64,000 bases of DNA from Paenibacillus harenae DSM 16969 (GCF_000422465.1 NZ_KE383844.1:433070-497069); one strand, 5' to 3'. Counted from the first letter of the stretch, positions 43,089-51,923 are shown. Numbers and translations: made by a program. Notes: a model not told the origin generated them from the sequence alone.

Positions 43089-43526
43089 ATGAACCAGATT
43101 ATCGCTTTAATGTTAGCCATATCGTTTATTATGCCACAAACTAACGCCCAAGCAGCACCTCAACCAACCCATGATTCGACACAACTTAGAGTAGAAGACA
43201 TGCTTATGCTTTTTCTAACCCCCAATAATTATGAAGTAGTTGGAGACTTTTATTATCCTAATATTCTAAAGTTGAAGCCCGAAATTGAGCCGTGGCACAT
43301 TACTGTTGTTGAAAGCAATAGATTGAATGGATTTCGTGGTTTTATATTCTCAATAACGATTGAGGTAGAACCTACCCTGGGACATCATGTTCCTGTAGGG
43401 AAGGACCGTATTACTTATCAAATATCTGTGGGACCTACGGTGAAATTGGTAAACTACACCCATTTAGCCACATATGAATTACCTTCAGATTTGCACGAAT
43501 ATGTAGCTTTTGAAGAAGTTTACTGA
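43089..43526 (+). CDS. DUF3888 family secreted protein
   Basis: The 145-aa protein has a signal peptide (MNQIIALMLAISFIMPQTNAQA) with likely cleavage near AQA. The mature part LRVEDMLMLFLTPNNYEVVGDFYYP and VESNRLNGFRGFIFSITIEVEPTLGHH fits DUF3888. Ribosome site AAGGGGGG. It is one of the few + strand modules in the array. Function unknown. Confidence 0.82.
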   Translation: MNQIIALMLAISFIMPQTNAQAAPQPTHDSTQLRVEDMLMLFLTPNNYEVVGDFYYPNILKLKPEIEPWHITVVESNRLNGFRGFIFSITIEVEPTLGHHVPVGKDRITYQISVGPTVKLVNYTHLATYELPSDLHEYVAFEEVY

Positions 43527-43541
43527 GCTCTAGTTTCACAA

Positions 43542-43627
43542 TACTGCAGTTAGTAGCAAAGGCTGCCGATCATGCCGGCAGCCTTTGTATGTGTTTATTG
43601 AGCTATAGTACCCGTTAGCGCAACAAA
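43542..43627. repeat. Intergenic repeat copy, near consensus
   Basis: CTGCAGTTAGTAGCAAA, hairpin GGCTGCCGATCATGCCGGCAGCC, then TTATTGAGCTATAGTACCCG and TTAGCGCAAC. One of the cleanest copies; it lies at the 3' end of a + strand gene in the same orientation as the others. Confidence 0.85.
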
Positions 43628-43768
43628 GTTTCGCTCACATAGTCGGGGATGGGACAATGCTCTTAACTCAAAACAGAAGGCACATACGCCCCAGTCAATA
43701 GAGGAAATTTCCCCCTGCTGTCGAAAGTATGATCAATAGACTTACCATAGGAGGCATTCAGAACATCC

Positions 43769-44491
43769 ATGAACGAAAACCGACGCTCGCCAGCCATCCA
43801 TTCGCAGAAACGATTGCTAGTTATAGACGGTATCCCTGGCTCCGGAAAAACGACGGCGGCAATTCGCATACATAACCTGCTAACAGCGCAAGGCGTACGC
43901 GCAAGATGCCTGCTTGAGCTGGAAGAGAATCACCCGTTGCTGCCGCCCATGGAGCATTACTATGCGTTGAATACCGCCGAAGGCGCCGATGCCTTCATTC
44001 GGCAGCTAGTCGACCGGTACGGCCGGTTCGTCGAGGAGCAGTTGAACTCCCCCGAGGACATCGTCATTATTGAAAGCGTCCTTTTCCAAGATGTCATCAG
44101 CGTCTCGCATCTGCAAAGCATGAATATCGCGCAGCTCCAAAGCTTTACCGAATCGCTGCAGCGGCTGTTGATGCCGCTGAACCCTCACCTGATCTACTAT
44201 TACCACGCCGATGTCGAAGGGCAGTGGCGATACATATGCGGTATACGTGGTAACGAATGGGGACCTGTCTCCTTTAAATCGGACGAAGATTTCGTTCAAG
44301 CTGGCGAGGTGTGGAGCGCAAGTCAGGCGTTCGTCCGCACGGCCATCGATGCGTGGCTGATCCCGAAGTTGATCATCGAGAACAAGAATTATACGTGGGC
44401 AGAGTATGACGAGCGGATTGACGGCTTTGTGTCGGAATCGTTGCTAAAAGCAAGCGCCAGCCCTGCAATAAACAGAATTCGCCATTCGTAA
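43769..44491 (+). CDS. P-loop NTPase, kinase-like
   Basis: 240 aa. The Walker A motif GIPGSGKTTAA is at residues about 24-34, and a Walker B-like DIVIIESVLFQD follows near residue 100. The later part (YYYHADVEGQWRYICGIRGNEW) may form the substrate lid. This resembles small deoxynucleoside/sugar kinases rather than an ABC ATPase. Substrate unknown. + strand module. Confidence 0.8.
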   Translation: MNENRRSPAIHSQKRLLVIDGIPGSGKTTAAIRIHNLLTAQGVRARCLLELEENHPLLPPMEHYYALNTAEGADAFIRQLVDRYGRFVEEQLNSPEDIVIIESVLFQDVISVSHLQSMNIAQLQSFTESLQRLLMPLNPHLIYYYHADVEGQWRYICGIRGNEWGPVSFKSDEDFVQAGEVWSASQAFVRTAIDAWLIPKLIIENKNYTWAEYDERIDGFVSESLLKASASPAINRIRHS

Positions 44492-44582
44492 CGGCGAACG
44501 TTCAAACCAACCGTCATGAACATGCGATTAAATGGAAAAAGGACTGGCCCGAACTTCCTTTGGTCGTCGAGCACTAACTATC

Positions 44583-44656
44583 CTGTCCGTTCGTAGTAAA
44601 ACTGCCTTCGATCCTACGGCAGCTTCATTGAGCTTTTGTATCCGTTAGTTCAATAG
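44583..44656. repeat. Intergenic repeat copy
   Basis: CTGTCCGTTCGTAGTAAA, hairpin ACTGCC...GGCAGC, then TCATTGAGCTTTTGTATCCG and TTAGTTCAATAG. Confidence 0.8.
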
Positions 44657-44663
44657 CTTTCGC

Positions 44664-45287
44664 TCATTCTTTGTCTTCAGCAACAAATACTAAGTTCAAG
44701 TCATCTTTATGGATAAATATGTTTTCATATATATTCCCTTTAGCGGTCCCCCCTATCTCGGTGCTTACGATTTCGACTTCAACATGATCAAAATGGACAC
44801 TAGTTGTTTGCTCCTTCTTAATTCCACCAGTCAAAAAGTTCACACCATCACTGAACGATTTGAAAATAATAAGTTTACTTTCAAAGTATTGTTTATCTAT
44901 ATTCAACCACTCAAAATTTTTGAAGACAGAAACAGTGGATCGTTGGGGAATGCATTCAATATGGCAAATTCCACGATACGAAGGGAGAGTATACATATAC
45001 GCGTGTACATTATTTGGAGTCATAGTTATACCGTATTTAAAGGAAAATGATTCATACACCATCTCATAAAATAACGGAATTACAATATCATCCCATGCAT
45101 CATAACCAAATGCGTGAATAGGTATTAAATGGGGGTATAGGCTTGTTAACGCATTACTAAAGTTTATAAGTATTTCAGTATCCGAGATCTCGTTTAATCC
45201 TAGTTCGATCTCATGGTCAAAGAGCTTTGAATTTCTCCGATCGATCAATATACCATCCCTTTCTGTATGGTCACATTTAACAAACAT
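44664..45287 (-). CDS. Hypothetical protein
   Basis: I choose the start at 45287 (MFVKCDHTERDG) with GAGG upstream; a longer frame continues upstream but crosses a repeat. The 207-aa protein is mixed alpha/beta, with IHAFGYDAWDDIVIPLFYEM and SYRGICHIECIPQRSTVSVF as the most conserved-looking parts. No signal or membrane segment. Family not recognised. Confidence 0.7.
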   Translation of the reverse strand: MFVKCDHTERDGILIDRRNSKLFDHEIELGLNEISDTEILINFSNALTSLYPHLIPIHAFGYDAWDDIVIPLFYEMVYESFSFKYGITMTPNNVHAYMYTLPSYRGICHIECIPQRSTVSVFKNFEWLNIDKQYFESKLIIFKSFSDGVNFLTGGIKKEQTTSVHFDHVEVEIVSTEIGGTAKGNIYENIFIHKDDLNLVFVAEDKE

Positions 45288-45302
45288 AGGTAACCTCGTC
45301 TT

Positions 45303-45395
45303 ACTGCGTATTGAACTATCGTACCCGTTAACATCCATGCCGCTTACGCGACACCACAGATTATGGAAGCAATTGCGTTCTTCCATGGGAGCGTA
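45303..45395. repeat. Repeat copy with second, composite hairpin
   Basis: TTGAACTATCGTACCCGTTA (right arm), then the CATCCATGCCGCTTACGCG... segment ending TTCTTCCATGGGAGCGT. The second segment occurs again at 50974-51036 beside another repeat. Confidence 0.75.
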
Positions 45396-45396
45396 A

Positions 45397-45969
45397 TTAT
45401 TGTTTGCTTTGAAGAAATTCTTGAATTTCTGTTGCAGCACGGTAAGCTCGTTGAATGGCCTCGGAAGGAATATAAAAATCAGGATCTCCACCAAGTAATA
45501 TACGGATTGAAGGTGCTTTAAGGCTTTCACGTACTTCCGTTAGAAAAAATAAAATTTGTTTAAGTACATCTTTTTGTTCTGAGGTAAGAGCACCCTCTAC
45601 CTGATAAGCGGCTTCTATTTCTCTAAGGGTTTGAGAATGAGATATATCGAATAAGGTTTTTGTGATTTCCAGCCATTCATTCGAATATTCCGGGTGGAGG
45701 TGCACTGTTGGCTCTAATATTCTGTATGTCGCAAATATATTGGAGGAGGTTTCTCTTAAGGACATGCCGGTTTGCTCACCTTTAATAGCGTTATCCAAAT
45801 AAAACATTGTTTCAATTAAATGGCTCCTTCCATTAGCCACACTTGCTCCTAGAACGTTCGTGATTCTATCTGATTGTTCATTATTTAGTTTCAATTGGAA
45901 CAAATTTAGTAAAACGGAAATGATCAACAAAACTGCAAAAACCAAAGGTACCAATCGAAAAGTTCGCAT
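45397..45969 (-). CDS. Membrane-anchored hypothetical protein
   Basis: About 190 aa with start at 45969 (MRTFRLVPLV), AGGAG upstream. One N-terminal membrane helix (VPLVFAVLLIISVLLNLFQL) is followed by a mostly helical outer region (SHLIETMFYLDNAIKGEQTG, TSEQKDVLKQILFFLTEVRE). It resembles an extracytoplasmic helical-bundle domain. Family not recognised. Confidence 0.72.
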   Translation of the reverse strand: MRTFRLVPLVFAVLLIISVLLNLFQLKLNNEQSDRITNVLGASVANGRSHLIETMFYLDNAIKGEQTGMSLRETSSNIFATYRILEPTVHLHPEYSNEWLEITKTLFDISHSQTLREIEAAYQVEGALTSEQKDVLKQILFFLTEVRESLKAPSIRILLGGDPDFYIPSEAIQRAYRAATEIQEFLQSKQ

Positions 45970-46204
45970 TATTATCAACTCCTAATCTTAACAGCTTCAA
46001 TCACTTACCAACCTGCCGGATATTTGATTTGTACTATTGACAACAATAGATTGATTTCAATTTTTTACCAACTATTCTTAAATGAAAATCTGCTTTCTAA
46101 TTATCCCAGAATATAACAACTTTGTTTATTGGTAATTGATTCCTCTTAACTAAACTGCCAAATAACCTAACGCCTCGCCTATCAGTACATATGTACAAAA
46201 TTTC

Positions 46205-46250
46205 TTATTTTGTAAAGATATAAAAGAGCTGCCACGGCAGCTCCTTCAAC
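46205..46250. repeat. Hairpin like those of the repeat family
   Basis: AAAGAGCTGCCACGGCAGCTCCTT; arms are decayed. Confidence 0.5.
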
Positions 46251-46299
46251 TTTACACTTGAATAGTAACAACACGATACTATATCCTTCTTATACCACA

Positions 46300-46366
46300 G
46301 TAATAACACGAAAAACAGAAGTTTCAGAGCGAAAACGAGTTATAACTTATGTAATAACACGAAAAA
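46300..46366. repeat. Two copies of GTAATAACACGAAAAA
   Basis: Exact 16-mers at 46300-46315 and 46351-46366, with a degenerate third at about 46264. Noncoding; an open frame across them has no ribosome site. Confidence 0.6.
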
Positions 46367-46473
46367 GCGTTCGATATTTTGAGATTAAAGCGACCACAAA
46401 ACTGCTTGAATTGGGCAATAAAAAAAGCCGCCCATTAGGACGACTCACTTTAGTGTAAACCCTATAATTGTCG

Positions 46474-46690
46474 CAGCTTGCCGAATTATTTACTCCCGAC
46501 GCTACATTCGAAGCCTTCGATGAGCAAGGAAACTTGCGCGTGAATGAAAGGCCATTAAGAGATTCAAGAAACCATTAATGACAATGTAGGTCCGGCGCAG
46601 CCGAACCATCATATCTTCTCACACGAAATAGACGTCATGTCGGCAACGACGGCGAAGGCGGTATTAATATATTGGTGTTCTCGTCAATAA
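46474..46690 (+). pseudogene. SnoaL-like (NTF2 fold) gene remnant
   Basis: Frames on the + strand read QLAELFTPDATFEAFDEQGN then LRVNERPL, and after a shift PAQPNHHIFSHEIDVMSATT then AKAVLIYW. These are strands of a SnoaL_4-type protein. There is no start, and at least one stop and one frameshift. Confidence 0.6.
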
Positions 46691-46760
46691 ACTCATGTTG
46701 TCCATATCCACTTCATGCGAATATTTAGACTGCGACCGGCTTGACACCGGCAACTGAGAC

Positions 46761-47582
46761 TTACTTATAGTTCGACGCGATCGTTTCCAGATATTGCTCA
46801 ATCGGAACCGAATTCCGTAGCGCCAATAAGCTGTTTCCAGCTTCGCCGACGACAGTTCGAAATTGATTGCTTTCCCCGGTGGCTTGCGCAGCGATGGCAT
46901 CTACGATCGTTTGCGGGTCATCAAGTTGATCTTCAGGCGAATTTTCCATCAAATTGCCTACCTTTTTCATCAGATCATCGTAAGCTTTAACGTTCTCGTC
47001 CTTGTTCCAGATGACGCTATGCACGAAATTATTTCCTTTGGAGCCACCTTGCTCGATAAGCCGAAGCTCGATGTTCAATGGTTTGAGCTCGTAATAGAGG
47101 CCTTCCGTCAAACCTTCCAAAGCAAACTTGGACATGTTATATAGAGATCCCAACGGGACAGCTGTCGTTACGCCCATAAAGGAGCTGATATTAATAAACA
47201 TTCCGCCGCCTTCTGCTCTGAAATGGGGCAGGAATTTGCGAATGACATTGATCGGGCCGCGGACATTCACGGCAAACTGCCAATCGATAGTACCCTCTTC
47301 GGCTAATTCAAGCGCCCCGTAAGATCCCATCCCCGCATTGTTAACAACAACGTCGATTTTCCCAAAGGCTTCAATCGCATCGTTTACAGCCTTTTGGACT
47401 TCCTCCACATTCGTGACATCCAGCTTGAAGATTTTAATATTGTCATGTGTGGTAAGTTCTGTTTCTTTCTCCGGCGTGCGCATTGTCGCGGCTACGTTCC
47501 AGCCAAGCTTTGCAAAATGGATCGCCGTCAATTTCCCCAGTCCTGAGCTTGTTCCGGTAATAAAAATCGTCTTCTTTTCCAT
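46761..47582 (-). CDS. Short-chain dehydrogenase/reductase
   Basis: About 273 aa with start at 47582 (MEKKTIFITG), GGAGGG upstream. The cofactor motif TGTSSGLG is near the N-terminus, and NNAGMGSYG at about residue 80. Catalytic Ser (ISSFMG) and YNMSK complete the classical SDR site. It follows a TetR gene and has a TetR-type palindrome upstream (47706-47719), so it is probably repressed by that TetR. Confidence 0.93.
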   Translation of the reverse strand: MEKKTIFITGTSSGLGKLTAIHFAKLGWNVAATMRTPEKETELTTHDNIKIFKLDVTNVEEVQKAVNDAIEAFGKIDVVVNNAGMGSYGALELAEEGTIDWQFAVNVRGPINVIRKFLPHFRAEGGGMFINISSFMGVTTAVPLGSLYNMSKFALEGLTEGLYYELKPLNIELRLIEQGGSKGNNFVHSVIWNKDENVKAYDDLMKKVGNLMENSPEDQLDDPQTIVDAIAAQATGESNQFRTVVGEAGNSLLALRNSVPIEQYLETIASNYK

Positions 47583-47705
47583 AGTTGAAATCCCTCCATT
47601 ATTTATTCTGCAATTGTTCACTTCAGTCGGATTCAAGCATATTAATCACGCTTCTGATATGAGCTAGCACCATTCTTTGCGACCAACAATCTTCATCAAA
47701 TATAT

Positions 47706-47719
47706 ATCGAACGTTCGAT
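47706..47719. promoter_or_regulatory. TetR operator candidate before SDR
   Basis: ATCGAACGTTCGAT, a perfect 14-bp palindrome followed by CTAA; the same half-site text GTTCGATCTAA occurs at 48374-48399. Confidence 0.65.
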
Positions 47720-47750
47720 CTAAATTTTGCGAAAAGAATCGGGCCGAACC

Positions 47751-48347
47751 TTAATCGTTCCAACCCTTTTCTTGGATTACTGCGTTCCAGCAAAAGAGAA
47801 TTGCTTGATCCGCGACATCATCTGTCAGTTCCAGCATATCCTGTTGATGACTCTTAAGGAGATAGACAATGGAGCCGTAGTGCATCTGCACCATCATTTG
47901 AGGCTGTAATCGAACGAATACACCTTCCTCAATTGCCTGCTGATACAGCTTCTCCAGTGGTCCGCACCAGCCGTCCCTATAAGCCTCTAGCTTGGATTGC
48001 TCGTAAATATAGGGAGAAAACGAATACTGCTCAATGAACCGAAACCCCTTCGGGTACTTAATGCCCAGCTCAATTAAGTTTCGCCAAACCTTGCGAAATT
48101 GCGTCAGAATTGAATTGGCTTTGTTCATGTCCTTCATCACGAACTCTCCATTAAATCGCACGATCGCCTTGTACAGTTCGTTAATAATATCTTCCTTGCT
48201 GCTGAAGTAGTGATAAATGTTTCCAGTGGAAACACCGGAAACCTTTGCGATTAGCGACATGGATGTCGCCTGAAGCTCCTTGTCGATAATCAGATGCAGC
48301 GTTGTCTCCAGAACGGCCTGCTGCACCTTGTTATATTGCTCGAACAT
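47751..48347 (-). CDS. TetR family regulator of the SDR gene
   Basis: About 198 aa, start at 48347 (MFEQYNKVQQ) 8 nt after AAGGAGG. The helix-turn-helix is TSMSLIAKVSGVSTGNIYHYFSSKEDI. Palindromes in front of this gene and in front of the SDR gene share sequence, supporting one regulator for both genes. Confidence 0.92.
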   Translation of the reverse strand: MFEQYNKVQQAVLETTLHLIIDKELQATSMSLIAKVSGVSTGNIYHYFSSKEDIINELYKAIVRFNGEFVMKDMNKANSILTQFRKVWRNLIELGIKYPKGFRFIEQYSFSPYIYEQSKLEAYRDGWCGPLEKLYQQAIEEGVFVRLQPQMMVQMHYGSIVYLLKSHQQDMLELTDDVADQAILFCWNAVIQEKGWND

Positions 48348-48373
48348 GCACCCATCCTCCTTTCGCCTAGAAT

Positions 48374-48399
48374 GATTAGAACGATCGTTCGATCTAATC
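48374..48399. promoter_or_regulatory. TetR operator candidate before tetR
   Basis: GATTAGA...TCTAATC outer arms around ACGATCGT-like centre, upstream of the TetR start. Confidence 0.6.
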
Positions 48400-48571
48400 A
48401 TAATGCACGACGCGTCCGCTGTCAACCGTCTGGATAAGCAGCGTAAATCTATGGAATGTTTGACCCGCCGTCGCTAACCTGTCGTTTGGCACAATAAACA
48501 GCCGTACTGTCAGTTCTTTGTTTTCGAAGGTACTAAACTGCGCGCAGCCGGCGATCCCTTTTCACTATTTT

Positions 48572-48640
48572 AACCCGTTACTTTAATAGAGCAAATGGAG
48601 CCGCGTGCAGCTCCATTCTAACGTATCCTGTTAGTTTAAG
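48572..48640. repeat. Intergenic repeat copy
   Basis: AACCCGTTACTTTAATAGAG, hairpin AATGGAGC...GCTCCATT, then CTAACGTATCCTGTTAG. Confidence 0.75.
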
Positions 48641-48661
48641 ATAAGAAAGAACCTTCGGGAT

Positions 48662-48955
48662 TTATTGCGGCGGTTGAAAAACGTCAAACATATTTCCAAT
48701 AGGATCGTAAAACGTAAAGAAGCTTCCATGTCCTTCAACAACGATAGGACTTATTTTCGCATCAAGTTGTGATAGAAAATTTTGAAATCCTTGAATGTCC
48801 TTAACACGAAATCCGATTGTGTAATGATCTTGACCATTTACCTTGAATGTGGCTGCGGTATCATCATTTGTCTTTACTAAAAATAAACTAGGACCCATAG
48901 AAAAATCTACAAAAGCAAGATCATCGTTAAGTAGTACTAGTTTTGCGTTCTAAAG
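48662..48955 (-). pseudogene. VOC-family gene lacking its N-terminal half
   Basis: The open frame runs from a stop near 48956 and encodes NAKLVLLNDDLAFVDFSMGP, then SLFLVKTNDD...HYTIGFRVKDIQGFQNFL to DPIGNMFDVFQPPQ. A complete glyoxalase/VOC module would begin about 35 residues earlier with HVTFYV-like text, which is missing. An internal ATG (48898) could give a 78-aa half-module. Confidence 0.6.
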
Positions 48956-49017
48956 TAACTGTATTCGCTATTAACCAATATTTCACTTCCCAATGCACAC
49001 TACTTAATTTAAGTTAA

Positions 49018-49100
49018 CTGCCAGTTAGTTGAGAAAACGGCAGCTACTAATACCGGCTGCCGTATCTTCTTGTTTATTGCTATCGTACCCGTCCAATTAC
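49018..49100. repeat. Intergenic repeat copy, near consensus
   Basis: CTGCCAGTTAGTTGAGAAAA, hairpin CGGCAGC...GCTGCCG, then TTTATTGCTATCGTACCCG. Confidence 0.85.
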
Positions 49101-49106
49101 CTAAAG

Positions 49107-49718
49107 TTATTTTTTTAGGTTTGCTTTCATAAGAGAGGCAATCTTTTGTTCGTCTCCATTCTGAATCCGTTCCAGTTGATTAATGACAAGTTCTTGCCTT
49201 TGTACGGAATGATTTTGACTTAACTTTGCTTTTCCCTCTATCTTGTCGATTCTTATTTTGAATCCTTGAACCCCTTTATTCAGCCCAGCGATAAAGTCTG
49301 TGTCTACATCTTGCAATCTATATGAACTATCAGGGGCTTCATACTTCAATACCATTTCATGCAAGGAATCCATTAACTCCTTTTCATCATCAATAAGTTT
49401 GACTTCGCCGTATACATGAACAGTCAAATAATTCCATGTTGGAACTGCTTTATTTGTTTCATACCATGAAGGAGAGATATAGCAATGCGGACCATGAAAA
49501 ATGGCTAAAACAATTTGATTGCTAATATCCTTCCACTGAGGATTCGGACGTGCAAAATGCCCATATAAGTATTTGTTCTCCTTATCCAAAATTAATGGTA
49601 AATGAGTAGCGAAGGGCACTCCATTTTGGTGTGAAAATAGTGTTGCAAAGCTATGTGCTTTGATAACGTCGTAAGCGCCTTTTATTTTATCAATGTGAAA
49701 ATGTGAAGGAATATACAT
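49107..49718 (-). CDS. paiB: PaiB family FMN-binding protein
   Basis: 203 aa. The motifs MYIPSHFHI, ATHLPLILD, YLYGHFARPNPQW, GPHCYISPSWY and VPTWNYLTVHVYG are diagnostic of PaiB. PaiB is a split-barrel flavin/heme-binding protein described in Bacillus as a negative regulator of sporulation and protease genes, partnered with PaiA. Here a paiA-like gene is the next gene upstream but a repeat lies between them. Confidence 0.9.
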   Translation of the reverse strand: MYIPSHFHIDKIKGAYDVIKAHSFATLFSHQNGVPFATHLPLILDKENKYLYGHFARPNPQWKDISNQIVLAIFHGPHCYISPSWYETNKAVPTWNYLTVHVYGEVKLIDDEKELMDSLHEMVLKYEAPDSSYRLQDVDTDFIAGLNKGVQGFKIRIDKIEGKAKLSQNHSVQRQELVINQLERIQNGDEQKIASLMKANLKK

Positions 49719-49780
49719 GGTTTTCTCCTCCTCGTTGTCGTTTGCTCTTATAACAAATCTTTCCTTTGCTTAATGACAGA

Positions 49781-49845
49781 AGGAGCAACTGCCGTGGCGG
49801 CAAACTGCTCCCTGGATCGCTGAACTAACGTTCGCCGTTTTCTGA
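49781..49845. repeat. Intergenic repeat copy
   Basis: GGAGCAACTGCC...GGCAAACTGCTCC hairpin, then GGATCGCTGAACTAACG. It lies between paiA and paiB. Confidence 0.65.
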
Positions 49846-49864
49846 ATATCATTCCAGAGAAATG

Positions 49865-50383
49865 TTATATAAGGGTTTTGCTCATTATAAAATCTATTTG
49901 TTCTTCATCCCCCATATAGAAAGAGTGGGCTCCCGTTTGAACAAAGTCCATTCTTTTATAAAAGGTAATTGCTCTCTCATTTTTTTCCCAAACCCCTAGC
50001 CAGATCTTCTCTTTATTCCGTTCTATCGCTATTTCTATTGCTTTATTTATTAGATTTTTCCCAAGCCCCTGTTCATGAAATTTTTTCCTTATATAAATCC
50101 TCTCGATTTCAAGCGTATCATTGCCCATTTTTTCAGTTTGAGCATTATTGGTGTTTATCTTTAAATACCCGGCAATTTCCTCATTAGAATAAATAAAATA
50201 GAATTCCGAAGAGATATTTGATAATTCTTCTTCTAATTGTTTTAAGTTACATGCTTTTTCCAAGTAGGCTTTCACATTTTCAGGTGAATTTTGATTCTTA
50301 AATGTCTCATTAAATGTTTTAACACTAATTTCTTGAAGTAATCCTAGATCTTCAAATGTGCATTTTTTTATATTTATAGTCAA
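49865..50383 (-). CDS. paiA: PaiA-like spermidine/spermine N-acetyltransferase
   Basis: 172 aa. NQNSPENVKAYLEKACNLKQ, IERIYIRKKFHEQGLGKNLI (acetyl-CoA loop) and WLGVWEKNERAITFYKRMDF with SFYMGDEEQ match PaiA as I remember it. PaiA acetylates polyamines. It is preceded by a MarR gene 23 bp away, so these two form an operon. Confidence 0.88.
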   Translation of the reverse strand: MTINIKKCTFEDLGLLQEISVKTFNETFKNQNSPENVKAYLEKACNLKQLEEELSNISSEFYFIYSNEEIAGYLKINTNNAQTEKMGNDTLEIERIYIRKKFHEQGLGKNLINKAIEIAIERNKEKIWLGVWEKNERAITFYKRMDFVQTGAHSFYMGDEEQIDFIMSKTLI

Positions 50384-50406
50384 TTTATTTGTCCTCCTTT
50401 ACTAAA

Positions 50407-50859
50407 TCAATAATTTCTCTTGTTTCCCTTTTTTACAAGCTCCCAGTCTTTTTCTACATTTTTTTTGACTCTTTGCAGCAGGTTAAAAATCGTTTCCACT
50501 TCACTTTCGGAGAATCCAGATAGTGCGGTCATATTGGAATAATCGTTTTCCTTTTTTATAAAAGGGTAAACAGTCTTCCCTTTCTCTGTAGGAAATAGTT
50601 TTTTAATTTTTTTGTTATATTGATCGTCATTCTTTTCAATAAATCCATTAATCTCCAATTTCTTTATAGCACGAGCAGCTGTTGTTCGGTCTACCTTTAT
50701 CGTTTCAGCTAACTTTTCTTGAATAATTCCTGGATTTTCAACTATTCGCACGAGGTACAAATACTGCCCTTTTGTAAGGTCAAATTCTTTGAATTCTATA
50801 TTGCTTATAGAATCTAATGCCCTGGCAATCATTCCAATTTCACGTAGAATTTCCTTCAT
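50407..50859 (-). CDS. MarR family transcriptional regulator
   Basis: About 150 aa, start at 50859 (MKEILREIGM), GGAG upstream; longer frames lack a ribosome site. The winged helix includes PGIIQEKLAETIKVDRTTAARAIKKLEINGFI. It is the first gene of a MarR-paiA unit and likely represses it in response to a small ligand. Confidence 0.9.
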   Translation of the reverse strand: MKEILREIGMIARALDSISNIEFKEFDLTKGQYLYLVRIVENPGIIQEKLAETIKVDRTTAARAIKKLEINGFIEKNDDQYNKKIKKLFPTEKGKTVYPFIKKENDYSNMTALSGFSESEVETIFNLLQRVKKNVEKDWELVKKGNKRNY

Positions 50860-50961
50860 ATACAACTCCGCTAATTTTGAATTTTCAAATGTGGTAAGAA
50901 AATAGTACATTATTTTTGTTGCATTTACAACAAAATTTCTGCAGACTTTTCCATACAAACT

Positions 50962-51095
50962 TGCCGGTTAGCCATCCATGCCGCTCACACGACACCGCAG
51001 ATTATGAGAAAAATTGCGTTTTTCCATGGGGGCGTGATGAAGGACTACCATGCGGTAGCCCTTTCTGTGTTCAACTATCGTGTCCCGTTATTGTA
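50962..51095. repeat. Composite repeat: two hairpin modules
   Basis: TTGCCGGTTAGCC, then CATCCATGCCGCTCACACGACACC...TTTTTCCATGGGGGCGT (shared with 45334-45393), then GGACTACC...GGTAGCC hairpin and TTCAACTATCGTGTCCCG arm. Confidence 0.75.
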
Positions 51096-51139
51096 AATCG
51101 ATCTACTCAACGTACTGTGAAGTGCCATGTGCCACTAAC

Positions 51140-51361
51140 TTATTTCCACTGACCGATAACGACAGACATCATTCCCTGGTGCAGTTCCGTTTCACATAAA
51201 AAAATGGATGGCCCTGAATGGAGCGAAAGAATAGTCATTTTATTGTCCGGTCGTTTCCAATGTACCTCGAATCCCAGATTACCCATATATTCAGTAGATT
51301 CCTCAAGATTTTTAACTGGAACTTGCAAGAACGAAACACTTTTAAGTATCGACTCTACCAA
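51140..51361 (-). pseudogene. VOC-family gene lacking its C-terminal half
   Basis: A TTG start at 51361 lies behind GGGGGAA. The frame encodes SILKSVSFLQVPVKNLEEST, YMGNLGFEVHW and GPSIFLCETELHQGMM, the N-terminal beta-alpha-beta-beta-beta unit of a glyoxalase-like protein, then stops. The second half-module is absent. It complements the 48662 remnant but they are different genes. Confidence 0.6.
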
Positions 51362-51494
51362 ATTAATTCCCCCATCCACTATCCGTGACGTTCAAAATTT
51401 ACTATACCAACTGTGTTTCTCATTCTGGATAAGGTTACTAAGATTTACCCGCCAGCTCAACGACTGCCAAGCGAATCTACCTGTTAGTAAGAAG

Positions 51495-51923
51495 TTAAAC
51501 TTGCCTTTTCCATACTACAACCATTAAATATCCCAATACTATACCGCTCACCATCATGGCTTCGTCGAAGTTCTTATTTAAGGTTTGTGAAAAAGGTAAT
51601 GAAATTACGGTCCCGGAATAAAACAGCACAGGGAAGAACAGCACATACAAGGCCGGGACTCCGATGATCACCAGCGCTATCAAATCCAGCCTCCACGCTC
51701 CGTGTTTATGGAACTCTTTATATAGACGGGGTAACCCCAGCAGAAGGCCAAGAACTACAGGGAATAAGATAGCCAGTAACAGCGTTTCTTGAATGTCCGT
51801 GTTGAACGTTTTTTGTGCTTCTAACATTATGGAATGCTTCCATTCAACACCACCGATAAATACTGTAAAAAACAAGGCCACAAAAACCATTAACGACAGC
51901 ATTCTCTTTATTATAGGATTCAT
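51495..51923 (-). CDS. Four-helix integral membrane protein, unknown
   Basis: The 142-aa protein has predicted membrane helices at about residues 8-28, 44-64, 78-100 and 120-138, with a basic inner loop (RLYKEFHKHGAWR). Family not recognised. A single-gene module. Confidence 0.75.
   Translation of the reverse strand: MNPIIKRMLSLMVFVALFFTVFIGGVEWKHSIMLEAQKTFNTDIQETLLLAILFPVVLGLLLGLPRLYKEFHKHGAWRLDLIALVIIGVPALYVLFFPVLFYSGTVISLPFSQTLNKNFDEAMMVSGIVLGYLMVVVWKRQV

Noticed and set aside
45288..45530. N-terminal extension of the 44664 gene
   Set aside because: The extra 81 residues translate a repeat copy and have no ribosome site, so the start at 45287 is preferred.
46258..46458. 66-codon + strand open frame
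   Set aside because: It is built on the repeated GTAATAACACGAAAAA text, has no ribosome site and its product looks random.
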